From assembly GCF_004339675.1 (NCBI RefSeq), contig NZ_SLVM01000004.1, positions 1-64,000 on the forward strand: a stretch of DNA of 64,000 nucleotides, given 5' to 3'. The position numbers and the translations under genes were made by a program. Source of the stretch: Rhodovulum steppense (GTDB lineage: Bacteria > Pseudomonadota > Alphaproteobacteria > Rhodobacterales > Rhodobacteraceae). The notes beneath the pieces were generated by a model. It saw nothing but the letters and a program-made list of their open reading frames with translations, was not told the DNA's origin and searched no databases. Each line of letters starts with the position of its first letter. The first letter of the stretch is position 1. This document shows, in pieces, positions 16,989 through 25,628 of the stretch.

Positions 16989-18826
16989 GTCACCTCCTCC
17001 TGGCGTTGCATGAGCCGCGTGCGCGTGCGCACGAAGGAATTGATCGCAGCATAGCGGCCAAAGAGCCGGTTCAGAAGCGCGCCGAGCAGCAGTGTGGACG
17101 CACCCGAAAGAACGGTTTCGTCGGTGTCCAGGACGATCTCGGTGCCATGGCCGAAACAGGTGGGGCCGGGCAGGGCCAGCCGCGCCATCACCGGGGCGGA
17201 GCGCACCCGCTGGATCGCGCGCGCATGCCGGGCAAGGGCGGGATCGCCGCGATCGGCGTAAAGATCGAGCATGGCGCGCAGCGGTTCGGCGTCCGAGCCC
17301 TCGCCCGCAAGCGACAGGTGGTCAAGCGACAGCTGCGCGATCCAGCGCCAGGTCAGGGCGTCGAGATCGGCGGTGCCGCCGGTGCCCTGCGGCAGGCTGG
17401 CGGCGAGCGAGGGGCGCGGGCGGCGGATCGCGCCGATCAGGGTGACACCCGCCACTGGATCGCCGGTTTCCAGCGTCAGGGTGGGGCTGTCGTCGAGGAT
17501 GGGCAGGTCGCGGTTGGTGACCAGCGCGCGGATGTCGAGCCGTCGGGCCAGCGTCGCGGGATCGGCGCCGGGCGGGTGCGAGAGGGCAAGGAACAGGTCG
17601 TCGCCGGGATAGCTGGTGCGGGTCTGGCCGCGGCGAAGCTCATCCTCGCCGGGGCGGCGGCGGCGGCGTTCGACGGCATAGACCTGTCCGGTGGCGCCGC
17701 GGTTCTGTTCGACGGCGTAAAGCGGCATGATGCGTGCCGATTGCCCCTCGCGGTCGGCATCCTCGACGCGCAGGATGCGGTAGATCTCGAAATCGCGCGG
17801 GCGCGTGCGGTCGGCATGGACGACGTGATCGGCCCGCCGCGGGTCGATCTCGACGATGTTGCATTCCTTTTCGAACAGATTGACCAGCGGCGTCGCGAAC
17901 AGGCGGAAATCCTCGGCACTGACGGGGGCAAGCTCGGGGCGGGGGCGGTCGAGCAGGATCACGATCTCGACGCCCGCGGAACTGTCGCGCAGGACCGGGT
18001 TCAGACCGTCGAGGCGGGCGTAATGGAACCGCTCGGGCAGCAGGAAATATTCGCGGACCAGCCGATACCCCTCGAAGGCGGGGCGGACGCGGGGCAGAAG
18101 CGCCTCGGCATCGGGGATGCCGACCAGGTCGGGCGGGGCGGCCTTGCGGAAACTGCCGCCCATGGGCCGGGCCAGCACCCGGTGGCCCCAGCCGAAGATC
18201 GCGTCGAACAGCGCGCCGCCATTGCCCCGCCCGCCAAGGAACAGGTCGAGCCGGTCGAGCGTCAGCCCGGCCAGCGGCGTCGGCCCGGAGGGTTCCAGCA
18301 CCAGCCGAAGCCCGGCCTCGGCCCCCGCGGCCAGTGCGCCCGACAGCCCCGCGGCACGCAGCGCGCCCACGTCCTGAAGATAGCCCGCCGCCGCGATCCG
18401 CACCGGCCAGAGCGTTACGTCCTGCGCGGTGGCATAGGTCGCGCGCGTCGACAGCCCCTCGCGCAGGCCCGCCACCAGCCGGGTGCTGCGCCGGACGGTA
18501 TGGCCGCCCGCCATGCCGTCCACCTGCGGGCCGGGGCGCAGGACGGCCATGCCCATCGCGGGGGCGGGCGCGGCAAGGTCGGGGTAAAGCGCGTCCAGCA
18601 GGTTGCGGACATGGCGACTGGCCTCGGCATCGACCTTGAGGCGGGTGCGCGCGGCGAGGAAGGCGACGCCTTCGAGCAGGCGTTCGACATAGGGATCGGG
18701 GCAGGGCACGGAATCGAGCGCGAGATTGCGCGCGACGGTGGGGTGCAGCGCCGCGAATTCGGCCGCCAGCCCGCGGATATGGGTCAGTTCCTCCTCGTAA
18801 TAGGTCAGGAACGCCCGGTCCATCAC
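16952..18826 (-). CDS. tssF: TssF (ImpG/VasA) baseplate protein
   Basis: 624 aa, typical length. The N-terminus (LTYYEEELTHIRGLAAEFAA, then HPTVARNLAL) is the TssF hallmark. So is NLFEKECNIVEIDPRRADHV (about 311-330) and a C-terminal FGHGTEIVLDTDE. TssF is the gp6-like baseplate wedge component. It overlaps tssE by 4 nt upstream and tssG by 37 nt downstream. Confidence 0.94.
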   Translation of the reverse strand: MMDRAFLTYYEEELTHIRGLAAEFAALHPTVARNLALDSVPCPDPYVERLLEGVAFLAARTRLKVDAEASRHVRNLLDALYPDLAAPAPAMGMAVLRPGPQVDGMAGGHTVRRSTRLVAGLREGLSTRATYATAQDVTLWPVRIAAAGYLQDVGALRAAGLSGALAAGAEAGLRLVLEPSGPTPLAGLTLDRLDLFLGGRGNGGALFDAIFGWGHRVLARPMGGSFRKAAPPDLVGIPDAEALLPRVRPAFEGYRLVREYFLLPERFHYARLDGLNPVLRDSSAGVEIVILLDRPRPELAPVSAEDFRLFATPLVNLFEKECNIVEIDPRRADHVVHADRTRPRDFEIYRILRVEDADREGQSARIMPLYAVEQNRGATGQVYAVERRRRRPGEDELRRGQTRTSYPGDDLFLALSHPPGADPATLARRLDIRALVTNRDLPILDDSPTLTLETGDPVAGVTLIGAIRRPRPSLAASLPQGTGGTADLDALTWRWIAQLSLDHLSLAGEGSDAEPLRAMLDLYADRGDPALARHARAIQRVRSAPVMARLALPGPTCFGHGTEIVLDTDETVLSGASTLLLGALLNRLFGRYAAINSFVRTRTRLMQRQEEVTWPMTPGHRAPI

Positions 18827-19536
18827 AGCACCTCGACCGTTGTCAGGGCCTGCCCGTTATCGAGGTCGATGGTCGTTGACAGCCGCAGCCGTTCGGGCAC
18901 CGGGGCCAGCATCAGCATGCCGTCGATATCGACGCGCAGGCCGGTCTTCTGGCCGGTGCGGACCTGCACCTTGACGCTGTCGCGCCGCAGACGGGGTTCG
19001 AACACCTGCAACAGCGTGCGCAATTCGCGGGCCAGCGTCTCGGTGTCGAAATCGCTGCCCGTGTGCCCGGCAAAGGCCGGGACGCCGAAATTCACGACCG
19101 AGCTTCGGACCTCGGGGAAATCGGCCAGCAGGTCGCCGGGGCTGTCCTGTCCGGCCCGTTCGCGGTCGGTCAGCAGGAAGCGGGCCTGGAGCCGCTCGAT
19201 ATTGAACAGCGCCTCGATGTCGCGGCGCACCGCCTCGCGCAGCACATCCGCCGTGACGACGATGCCGCGGTCCTCCAGCCGTCGGCGCCGGGCGAGGCTG
19301 TCGGCCAGTTGCATCAGCCGCTTGCGGGTGGCCTCGTCCAGCCCGGGTTCGCGCTCGATCGCGCGGGGGCCGCCCGAGGCCAGCGCCTGCACCCGCTCCG
19401 CCCCCAGCGCCTGGGCCAGGTCGGCGGCCAGCGCGTCGGTCTCGGCGACAAGCCCGGGCAGGTCGTCGCGCAGCCGGTCCCAGAGGGAGGGCTGCACCAG
19501 TTCGGTTCTGGCGCTGGGGCCCGGGTCAGCCATCAT
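18823..19536 (-). CDS. tssE: TssE (gp25-like) baseplate protein with N-terminal extension
   Basis: 237 aa, longer than the usual 130-170. The gp25 domain occupies the C-terminal half (from about 95), with SSVVNFGVPAFAG (the family NYGLPxxxG) and LLQVFEPRLRRDSVKV carrying the conserved EPRL. The N-terminal ~90 residues (SLWDRLRDDLPGLVAETDAL and on) are predicted helical and may be specific to this lineage. TssE nucleates sheath assembly at the baseplate. It lies 18 nt behind hcp. Confidence 0.88.
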   Translation of the reverse strand: MMADPGPSARTELVQPSLWDRLRDDLPGLVAETDALAADLAQALGAERVQALASGGPRAIEREPGLDEATRKRLMQLADSLARRRRLEDRGIVVTADVLREAVRRDIEALFNIERLQARFLLTDRERAGQDSPGDLLADFPEVRSSVVNFGVPAFAGHTGSDFDTETLARELRTLLQVFEPRLRRDSVKVQVRTGQKTGLRVDIDGMLMLAPVPERLRLSTTIDLDNGQALTTVEVL

Positions 19537-19554
19537 CGGTGCCCTTTCGCGGCG

Positions 19555-20037
19555 TCACCGGCCCGCGGCGATGTCGTATTCGATCTCGTGCTCGTCGCCG
19601 GCCGAATGGTCGTCGGCCTGGATGATGTACTTGACCTTGACCTTTTCGGCGGCGAGCCCGACCAGTTCGCTGATCGCCTTGGTGTTCTCGTATTCGCCGA
19701 CGATCTCGTATTTCGAGATGGTGGTATTGGTCAGCGTGATCTGGAGATAGTCCAGATGCGCATCGCCCGAATCCTTGCGCACCATGATGACGACCTCTGG
19801 GAAGGACTTGCCCTGCATGCAGGCCAGCGCAAGATAGGGCGAGGAGGCGTCATACCACTTCCTGACCATGAGCGGGTTGATCTGCGCCCGGCCGCGGGTG
19901 CGCCCCGATCCGACCTGGGCATGGGATTCCTGCTGCATCAGCCAGTGCAGGTCGTAGAGGTCGATCTCTTTCTCGTGGTCGGCGCTTTTCGATTCGCCGT
20001 CGATATCGGGCACTTTCATATAGGCGTTCAGTGTCAT
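19555..20037 (-). CDS. hcp: Hcp/TssD inner-tube protein
   Basis: 160 aa, typical Hcp size. It opens MTLNAYMKVPDIDGESKSAD and contains EIDLYDLHWLMQQE, then GRTRGRAQINPLMVRKWYDA. The latter matches the Hcp core where the loop and tube-lining strands lie. Hexameric rings stack into the expelled tube and also carry small effectors in their lumen. A strong GGGGAGAGAG site precedes the ATG. The gap to tssC is 34 nt, the longest within tssB-tssF, consistent with separate translation at high level. Confidence 0.93.
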   Translation of the reverse strand: MTLNAYMKVPDIDGESKSADHEKEIDLYDLHWLMQQESHAQVGSGRTRGRAQINPLMVRKWYDASSPYLALACMQGKSFPEVVIMVRKDSGDAHLDYLQITLTNTTISKYEIVGEYENTKAISELVGLAAEKVKVKYIIQADDHSAGDEHEIEYDIAAGR

Positions 20038-20071
20038 GGTCTCTCTCCCCGGTTGAAGGTCCTTCGGTCAC

Positions 20072-21583
20072 TCATGACTTCACGGAGGGCAGTTCGGAGA
20101 CAAGGCGCAGGCTCGCGTTGATGCCTTCGAGCTGGTAATGCGGGCGCAGGTAGAAGCGGGCGTTGTAATAGCCCGGCCGCCCCTCGACGCTGTCGACCTG
20201 GACCTCGGCCATGGCGAGCGGGCGCTTGGCCTTGGCGGCGTCGTCGGCCATGGCGGGGTTGGCCAGGACGTAGCGGTTGATCCATTCGGACAGCCACACC
20301 TGCATGTCCGAGCGTTCCTTGAACGTGCCCACCTTGTCGCGCGCGATGGCCTTGAGGTAATGCGCGAAACGGCAGACCGGCAGCAGGTAGGGCAGGTTGG
20401 CCGAGAGCCGTTCATTGGCCTGGGCGGCGGGATCGACCAGTCTGCCCGCCCGCGCCTCGTCGTCCTGCAACGTATGCGCGCCGATGAAGGCGGCGACATC
20501 GGTGTTCTTGCGGTGCAGGATCGGCATCAGCCCCAGCTTGGCCAGTTCCGCCTCGCGCCGGTCGTCGATGGCGATCTCGGTGGGGCATTTCATCGCCACC
20601 GAGCCGTCATCGGTGGGGAAGGTGTGGACCGGCAGGTTGATGACCGTGCCTCCCGATTCCACGCCGCGGATCTGCGAGCCCCAGCCATACATCTTGTGGC
20701 TGCGGTTGATGTTCACGCCCATCGCGAAGGCCGCGTTCATCCAGACGTAGTGATCGTGCTTGCCGTCGATCTGTTCCTCGAAGGCGAAGCCCTTGACCGG
20801 CACGGTTTCCGCCCCGTAGGGCAGCCGCGCCAGCACGCGCGGCATGGTCAGGCCGATATAGCGGGCATCCTCGGATTCGCGCAGGCTTTGCCAGCTTGCG
20901 TAATCGGGCGAGGACACGATCTGCGAGAGATCCTGCGGGTTGGGCAGTTCCTGCCAGCTTTCCATGCGGAACAGTTGCGGCGCGGCCGCCGCGATGAAGG
21001 GTGCATGCGCCGAGGCGGCGATGCCCGAGAGGTTGCGCAACAGCGTCACGTCCTTGGGCCGGTGCGAGAACTCGTAGGCGCCGATGATCGCGCCGAAGGG
21101 CTCGCCGCCGAACATCGAGTATTCCTCGGTGTAGAGCTTCTTGAAGACCGGGGACTGGTCCCACATCTGGCCCTCGTAATCCTCCAGCACGTCGGCCAGT
21201 TCGTCCTTCTTGATGTTCAGGACGCGGATCTTCAGCTTCTGGTCGGTTTCGGTGTTGTTCACCAGGTAATGCAGCCCGCGCCAGGTGCCTTCGAGCTCGC
21301 GCAGCTCGGCGCAGTGCATCACCTCGTTCATCTGGGCGGTCAGCAGGCTGTCGATGCCCGCGATCAGCGACTTGATCGACTTGACCGCATTGCCCGAAAT
21401 CGTGGCGGTGCCGGCCTTTTCGGTCGCGGCAAGGGCAAGGTTCGAGACCAGCGCCTTGAGCTTGTCGGCATCGCTTTCCTTGATCCGGAAATCCTTTTCC
21501 AGCAGCGCCGAGAATTCGCCGAGATCGAGCGCCTCGGCCTCGGCGGCGGCGCCTGCGGCCTTCTGTTCCTGCGGATCGGCCAT
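20072..21583 (-). CDS. tssC: TssC (VipB/ImpD) sheath large subunit
   Basis: 503 aa, standard length. Signature stretches are AELRELEGTWRGLHYLVNNT (about 91-110), EPFGAIIGAYEFSH and YLLPVCRFAHYLKAIARDKV, plus the C-terminal GRPGYYNARFYLRPHYQLEG. With TssB it forms the contractile sheath around the Hcp tube, and ClpV recycles it. The start lies 3 nt behind tssB, as usual for this inseparable pair. Confidence 0.96.
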   Translation of the reverse strand: MADPQEQKAAGAAAEAEALDLGEFSALLEKDFRIKESDADKLKALVSNLALAATEKAGTATISGNAVKSIKSLIAGIDSLLTAQMNEVMHCAELRELEGTWRGLHYLVNNTETDQKLKIRVLNIKKDELADVLEDYEGQMWDQSPVFKKLYTEEYSMFGGEPFGAIIGAYEFSHRPKDVTLLRNLSGIAASAHAPFIAAAAPQLFRMESWQELPNPQDLSQIVSSPDYASWQSLRESEDARYIGLTMPRVLARLPYGAETVPVKGFAFEEQIDGKHDHYVWMNAAFAMGVNINRSHKMYGWGSQIRGVESGGTVINLPVHTFPTDDGSVAMKCPTEIAIDDRREAELAKLGLMPILHRKNTDVAAFIGAHTLQDDEARAGRLVDPAAQANERLSANLPYLLPVCRFAHYLKAIARDKVGTFKERSDMQVWLSEWINRYVLANPAMADDAAKAKRPLAMAEVQVDSVEGRPGYYNARFYLRPHYQLEGINASLRLVSELPSVKS

Positions 21584-21586
21584 GGC

Positions 21587-22120
21587 TCAACCCTCCTCCC
21601 TGGTGGCCTTCATGGCCTGTTCGGCGGCCTGCGCGAGCAGGGGCTCGTTCTGAAGCAGTTGCGCGATGCGCTTTTCGGCGTCGATCTTGCCGTCCATGTA
21701 GCTGAGCAATTCCTCAAGCTGCTTGCGCATCTTGAGAAGTTCCGCCAGCGGCGGGATCTGTTCGGCCACCTTGTCGGGGGCGAAATCGCCCATGGTGGTG
21801 AAGGTCAGGTCGACGAAGATTTCCTCGTCGGCCTCGGCGCCCTCCCTGGCGGGCAGCTTGTTGGGCACGCGCGCCTTCACGCGGGGGCCGAGCGCCTCCA
21901 TGAACTTGTTGAAGCGGCCGGCATCGGTTTCGACGAAGGTGCGGTCGTTCACCGATTTCTTTGCCTCGGGGGTTTCCGAGGCCCCGGCGAGGTCGGCCAT
22001 CACCCCCATCACGAAGGGCAGTTCGATGGTGGTGGGGCTGCCGTAATGCTCGACCTCATAGGCGATCTGCACCCTTGGGGCGCGGTTTCGCTCGATCACC
22101 TTCTGCTTGCTCTCTGCCAT
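21587..22120 (-). CDS. tssB: TssB (VipA/ImpC) sheath small subunit
   Basis: 177 aa. It contains APRVQIAYEVEHYGSPTTIE and LPFVMGVMADLAG (about 14-46), the classic TssB motif. RTFVETDAGRFNKFMEALGP follows, and a C-terminal helical tail (LLKMRKQLEELLSYMDGKID). Co-assembles with TssC. It lies 30 nt downstream of tssA. Confidence 0.95.
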   Translation of the reverse strand: MAESKQKVIERNRAPRVQIAYEVEHYGSPTTIELPFVMGVMADLAGASETPEAKKSVNDRTFVETDAGRFNKFMEALGPRVKARVPNKLPAREGAEADEEIFVDLTFTTMGDFAPDKVAEQIPPLAELLKMRKQLEELLSYMDGKIDAEKRIAQLLQNEPLLAQAAEQAMKATREEG

Positions 22121-22150
22121 GTCCTGACCCCTGTTCTGCCGTGTCCTCGT

Positions 22151-23326
22151 CTATTTCCTGCTGCCCTCGGGCACGCCTGCCATGGCGCGGAAATCCTTGA
22201 GCCCGCCGGGGGCGACCTCTTCCATCAGCTCCATGAAATCCATCGGCACCATGCGCCGCAGGCGCCGCGCCAGATGGGGGATGGGGCTGGAAGGTTCGGT
22301 GCGTTCGTAGAAGGCGATGATGAGGTCGAGCGCGCGTTCGACATCCTCGCGGGAATTGATCTGGAAGCCGTTCATGCTGCCGCGCGGGGCTGTGGGGGCG
22401 GGGGCGGGGGTGTCGGGCGCCGCCGGGGCATCGGGGGCAGGGGCGGGATCGGCGCTGGCGGGTGCGGTCCGGGCCTCGGCATGGGCGGCGGCGGCGGCGA
22501 GCGTGGCGCCCACCCGGTCGAGAAAGCGGTCGAGGGCGGCGAAGCGCAGCGCCTCGCCCGGGCCGAGGCCGAGCCGGTCGTTCACCGCGGCGGCCAGCGC
22601 ATCGAGCGCGGCGCGCGCGGCGGCGCGGCTGTGGGACAGCGCGGCGAAGATCTCGGGGCTCTCGATCGCCAATGCGCGCGTCGCCGCCTCGACCCGCGCG
22701 CGGCGCGCGGCATGGGTTTCGAGGATCTGCGCCTGTTCCTTCTGGCCAAGCCCCGAGGGGGATTCGCGCAGCACCTCGTTGTCGGAAAGCTGCCCGGCGG
22801 CAAGGTCGGCGCCGGTGACAAGGCCCATGCCGCGGGCGTCGATCACCGCGTTCATTTCCAGATCGCCGAGCAGCCCGTTTTCGGCATTTTCCAGTTGCAT
22901 CAGGGCGTTGATCCGCCGCAGCCCGGCCTCGCGCGGGGTCGGGCCGGGGCGCAGTTCGGGGTGGATGCTGTCCCAGAAGGCGGCGATACCGGCCGCGATC
23001 ATCCCGGCGCCTTGCGCCAGCCCCGCATAGCCGACATAGCCCCGGGCCGGGTCGATGCCGCCTTCGTTCGACAGGGCGCGGGCGACGATCACCAGAAGCC
23101 GCAGATCGCGTCCCGCGCCTGCCAGATCGGCCGCCGCGCTCAGCACCTCGGACCAGTCCACGGGCGACACGGGGGACGGAACTGCGCCGGGCGCCTCGGT
23201 CCGGGCCTCGCGGGACGCGGGCTCGATCAGACGCTCGATCGCCTGGAACCGGGGGTCGCTCCGCAGCTCGGTCCCGGACGGATTGTCCCCGTCAAGCGGG
23301 GCGAGAAACACGTCAAGGTTGACCAA
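22151..23326 (-). CDS. tssA: TssA (ImpA-type) assembly/cap protein, TTG start
   Basis: 391 aa. The N-terminal ImpA_N domain runs about 1-130 (LDVFLAPLDGDNPSGTELRS, YVGYAGLAQGAGMIAAGIAA). An Ala-rich middle leads to a C-terminal segment, INSREDVERALDLIIAFYER (about 325-344), typical of short TssA. TssA organises baseplate docking and sheath polymerisation. The only in-frame start fitting the ImpA_N beginning is TTG at 23326, with AAGGA 8 nt upstream; the nearby ATG at 23342 is out of frame. It heads the leftward tss operon. Confidence 0.88.
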   Translation of the reverse strand: MVNLDVFLAPLDGDNPSGTELRSDPRFQAIERLIEPASREARTEAPGAVPSPVSPVDWSEVLSAAADLAGAGRDLRLLVIVARALSNEGGIDPARGYVGYAGLAQGAGMIAAGIAAFWDSIHPELRPGPTPREAGLRRINALMQLENAENGLLGDLEMNAVIDARGMGLVTGADLAAGQLSDNEVLRESPSGLGQKEQAQILETHAARRARVEAATRALAIESPEIFAALSHSRAAARAALDALAAAVNDRLGLGPGEALRFAALDRFLDRVGATLAAAAAHAEARTAPASADPAPAPDAPAAPDTPAPAPTAPRGSMNGFQINSREDVERALDLIIAFYERTEPSSPIPHLARRLRRMVPMDFMELMEEVAPGGLKDFRAMAGVPEGSRK

Positions 23327-23358
23327 CGCCCCCGTCCTTCATGTCGAATGACAGGGGA

Positions 23359-23387
23359 ATCATTTCAGATGGTTGCGATTCTGGCAA
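23359..23387 (-). promoter_or_regulatory. Candidate promoter of the leftward tss operon
   Basis: In the 74-nt gap between ppkA and tssA, the minus strand shows TTGCCA (382-387 of the 23-kb block, i.e. 23382-23387). It is separated by 17 bp from AATGAT (23359-23364). The -35 box is good and the -10 box is weak. It would let tssA-tagF be transcribed apart from ppkA. Confidence 0.35.
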
Positions 23388-23400
23388 TGATCGTGAGCGT

Positions 23401-25488
23401 TTATTGACGAGCGTCAATGATCCGCGACGCCACGCCCAGCACCTCGCCCTCGCGCCCTTGCAGGGTTTCGGCCAGCGCCTCGGCGACCGAGGTCACGCTT
23501 TCGTCGCGCGGGCGGCGGAGGTCGAAAAGCGGGCTGCGCGACAGGATCGCGACGATCTCGGACTTGCCGAAATCGCCATCGGTGATGCGAAAGGCCAGCA
23601 GGCCGGGATCGGCGCGGAACTCCTCGATCGAGTGCAGCACCCGGATCCGGCGCAGGCCGCCCTCGACCCGGCCGATCTGGTCCAGGGCGTGTTCGGTGCT
23701 GTTGATCTGGGGCAGGACGTGAAAGACCTTGCCGGTATTGTCCACGACCATGACCCAGAGCGAGCCCTGCGAAAGGCTGGCGGGCGCCAGCACCTCGGCC
23801 ACGGGGTTCTGGCCGACGCGGTAGATGCCGGTCAGGTTCGCCGCGCCGCTTTCGCCATCGCCCAGCCAGATCGACAGCGTCCCGCCGCCCATCGGCGGCA
23901 GGACCGCGCGGATCGCGCAGAGATCGCGGTTGAGCGTCCTGGTTTCGACCTGCGCCGTCCGGTCGCCGATCAGGGGGGCAAGGGCGGCCTCGATGGCGGG
24001 CTTGTCCTCGGGCGTGGCGATGTCGCCGGTGATGACGATGCTGGCGCCAAGCGGATAGGTGGCGTCGTCGGGGGTCTGCTGGTCGAGCCGGCCGCAGGTG
24101 GCCAGCCGGTCCAGCACCGCCTGCACCCGTGCGGCGTCCAGCCTTTCGGGGCCTGCGGCGATGGTGGTGCGCAGCGCGATGCCGCTGTCGGCGGACCAGG
24201 CGTCGAGCCGGGTGCGCAGCGCCTCGCGCGCGGGGGCATCGGGGGCCAGCCCCGTGACCTCGCCCGACAGGCCGGACAGCGCGAGTTCCCAGCGGTCCAG
24301 CGCGGCCAGTTCCGCGATCAGCGCGCCCGCCTGAGCGGTCCAGTCCGCCCGTGGCAGCCCGCTGGCCAGCACCAGCGCGGTTTCGGCAGGCGGCTGCCCC
24401 GTGGCCTGTGCAAAGGCGGCGACAAGGGCCGCGGCGGCGGCTTCGTCCGGGGCGTTGCCCGCGATCCGGCCTGGCACGCCCGGATCATGCGCGGCCGCCA
24501 GCCGATAGGGCGAGGCGACGGGAAGCTTCTGGCGCAAGAGCGGGTCGAACAGCCCCAGCGCCCAGGCCGCAAGCATGCCAAGGGCCGCCAACGCGGGCAG
24601 GGCAAGCCACGCCCGGCCGCGCCGCGCCGCGGGCGCGGGTTCGGCGTGGCGGGTATGCGGCTTCAGCGCGGCCTCGATCCGGGCGACCACGGCGGCGGCA
24701 TCGGCGGGCCGGGCGGCCGGGTCGGGGGCGGTCAGCGTGTCGATCAGCCCCTTGAGCGGTTCGGGCACGCCCTCGGTATCCAGCGGGGCCTGCTTGCGGC
24801 GCACGATCTCGCCGGGCGTGGTGCCGGGGAAGGGCACCTCGCCCCGCCACGCGGCCAGAAGCGAGGCGCCGAGCGCGTAGAGATCCGAGCGCGGCTCGGC
24901 CCGGCCCTCGACCTGTTCGGGGGCGGCATATTCGTATTTGCCCGCGAACTGGTTGCCGACGATGGTGCGCGCGCCCGCGGCCATGTCCTTGGCGATGCCG
25001 AAATCTATGATCGTGGCCTTGTCCGGGTCGCCGCCGCGCAGGATGATGTTGTCGGGCGACAGGTCGCGATGCACCACGCCGCGGACATGGGTCGCGACCA
25101 GACCGCTGGCGACGCGATGGGCGATCACCATCAGGTCGCGGTCGTCCAGCCGCCGGGCCAGCATCTCGTCATTCATCGACGGGCCGTCGATATAGTCCAT
25201 CACCAGGAAGACATGGCCCTGGTCGGAGCGCGAGCATTCGGTATAGCGCACCACCGCATCATGGTGGATGTTGCGCATCTCCTCCTCGCGCTTCATCAGC
25301 TCGATATAGTCGACATTGCCCGAGAACCGCGCCGACAGCGCCTTGATCGCCACCTGCCGGCCCGAGATCTGGTTGCGCGCCAGATAGACCTCGCCGGTGC
25401 CGCCGCGGCCCAGCACGCCCTCGATGTCGTAGGTGTTGTTCAGCACCTGGCCCCGGTGGAAGATGTCCGAGGGCAAAGGGTCCTTCAT
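23401..25488 (-). CDS. ppkA: PpkA, transmembrane Ser/Thr kinase of the T6SS
   Basis: 695 aa from MKDPLPSDIF. The N-terminal kinase domain (about 20-285) is complete: GRGGTGEVYLA (28-38), VAIK (Lys49), HRDLSPDN (140-147), DFG (162-164) and APEQ (189-192). A basic/Ala linker and one membrane helix follow (LALPALAALGMLAAWALGLF, about residues 298-317). The extracytoplasmic part ends in a DUF4384-like domain (GIYRVGQNPVAEVLAPASLS and on), likely the sensor. In such systems PpkA phosphorylates the FHA protein to activate the T6SS. It is divergent from clpV and reads into tssA across a 74-nt gap. Confidence 0.92.
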   Translation of the reverse strand: MKDPLPSDIFHRGQVLNNTYDIEGVLGRGGTGEVYLARNQISGRQVAIKALSARFSGNVDYIELMKREEEMRNIHHDAVVRYTECSRSDQGHVFLVMDYIDGPSMNDEMLARRLDDRDLMVIAHRVASGLVATHVRGVVHRDLSPDNIILRGGDPDKATIIDFGIAKDMAAGARTIVGNQFAGKYEYAAPEQVEGRAEPRSDLYALGASLLAAWRGEVPFPGTTPGEIVRRKQAPLDTEGVPEPLKGLIDTLTAPDPAARPADAAAVVARIEAALKPHTRHAEPAPAARRGRAWLALPALAALGMLAAWALGLFDPLLRQKLPVASPYRLAAAHDPGVPGRIAGNAPDEAAAAALVAAFAQATGQPPAETALVLASGLPRADWTAQAGALIAELAALDRWELALSGLSGEVTGLAPDAPAREALRTRLDAWSADSGIALRTTIAAGPERLDAARVQAVLDRLATCGRLDQQTPDDATYPLGASIVITGDIATPEDKPAIEAALAPLIGDRTAQVETRTLNRDLCAIRAVLPPMGGGTLSIWLGDGESGAANLTGIYRVGQNPVAEVLAPASLSQGSLWVMVVDNTGKVFHVLPQINSTEHALDQIGRVEGGLRRIRVLHSIEEFRADPGLLAFRITDGDFGKSEIVAILSRSPLFDLRRPRDESVTSVAEALAETLQGREGEVLGVASRIIDARQ

Positions 25489-25628
25489 GGCGGGCCTCGC
25501 TCTGCACGCCGGGCGCGAAAAATCCTGTCGCCGTGGCGGGTTTCGGGCGTAGACTAGCACGCGAGCCGGGCGGCCGGAACCTTTGCGCGTGCCCGCGCCG
25601 ACCGGCAGGATGTCAGGGGGAGGCAGCC
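25489..25628. promoter_or_regulatory. Divergent control region between ppkA and clpV
   Basis: These 140 nt separate the leftward kinase/tss genes from rightward clpV. A TAGACT -10-like hexamer lies at 25550-25555 on the plus strand. A weak CTGTCG lies 19 bp upstream. No operator palindrome is obvious. The clpV start is set by CAGGGGGAGG before 25629. Confidence 0.35.

Noticed and set aside
23341-25557. Long plus-strand frame opposite ppkA
   Set aside because: The opposite strand carries a complete kinase with all motifs; the plus-strand product is low-complexity Gly/Arg/Gln-rich shadow translation.
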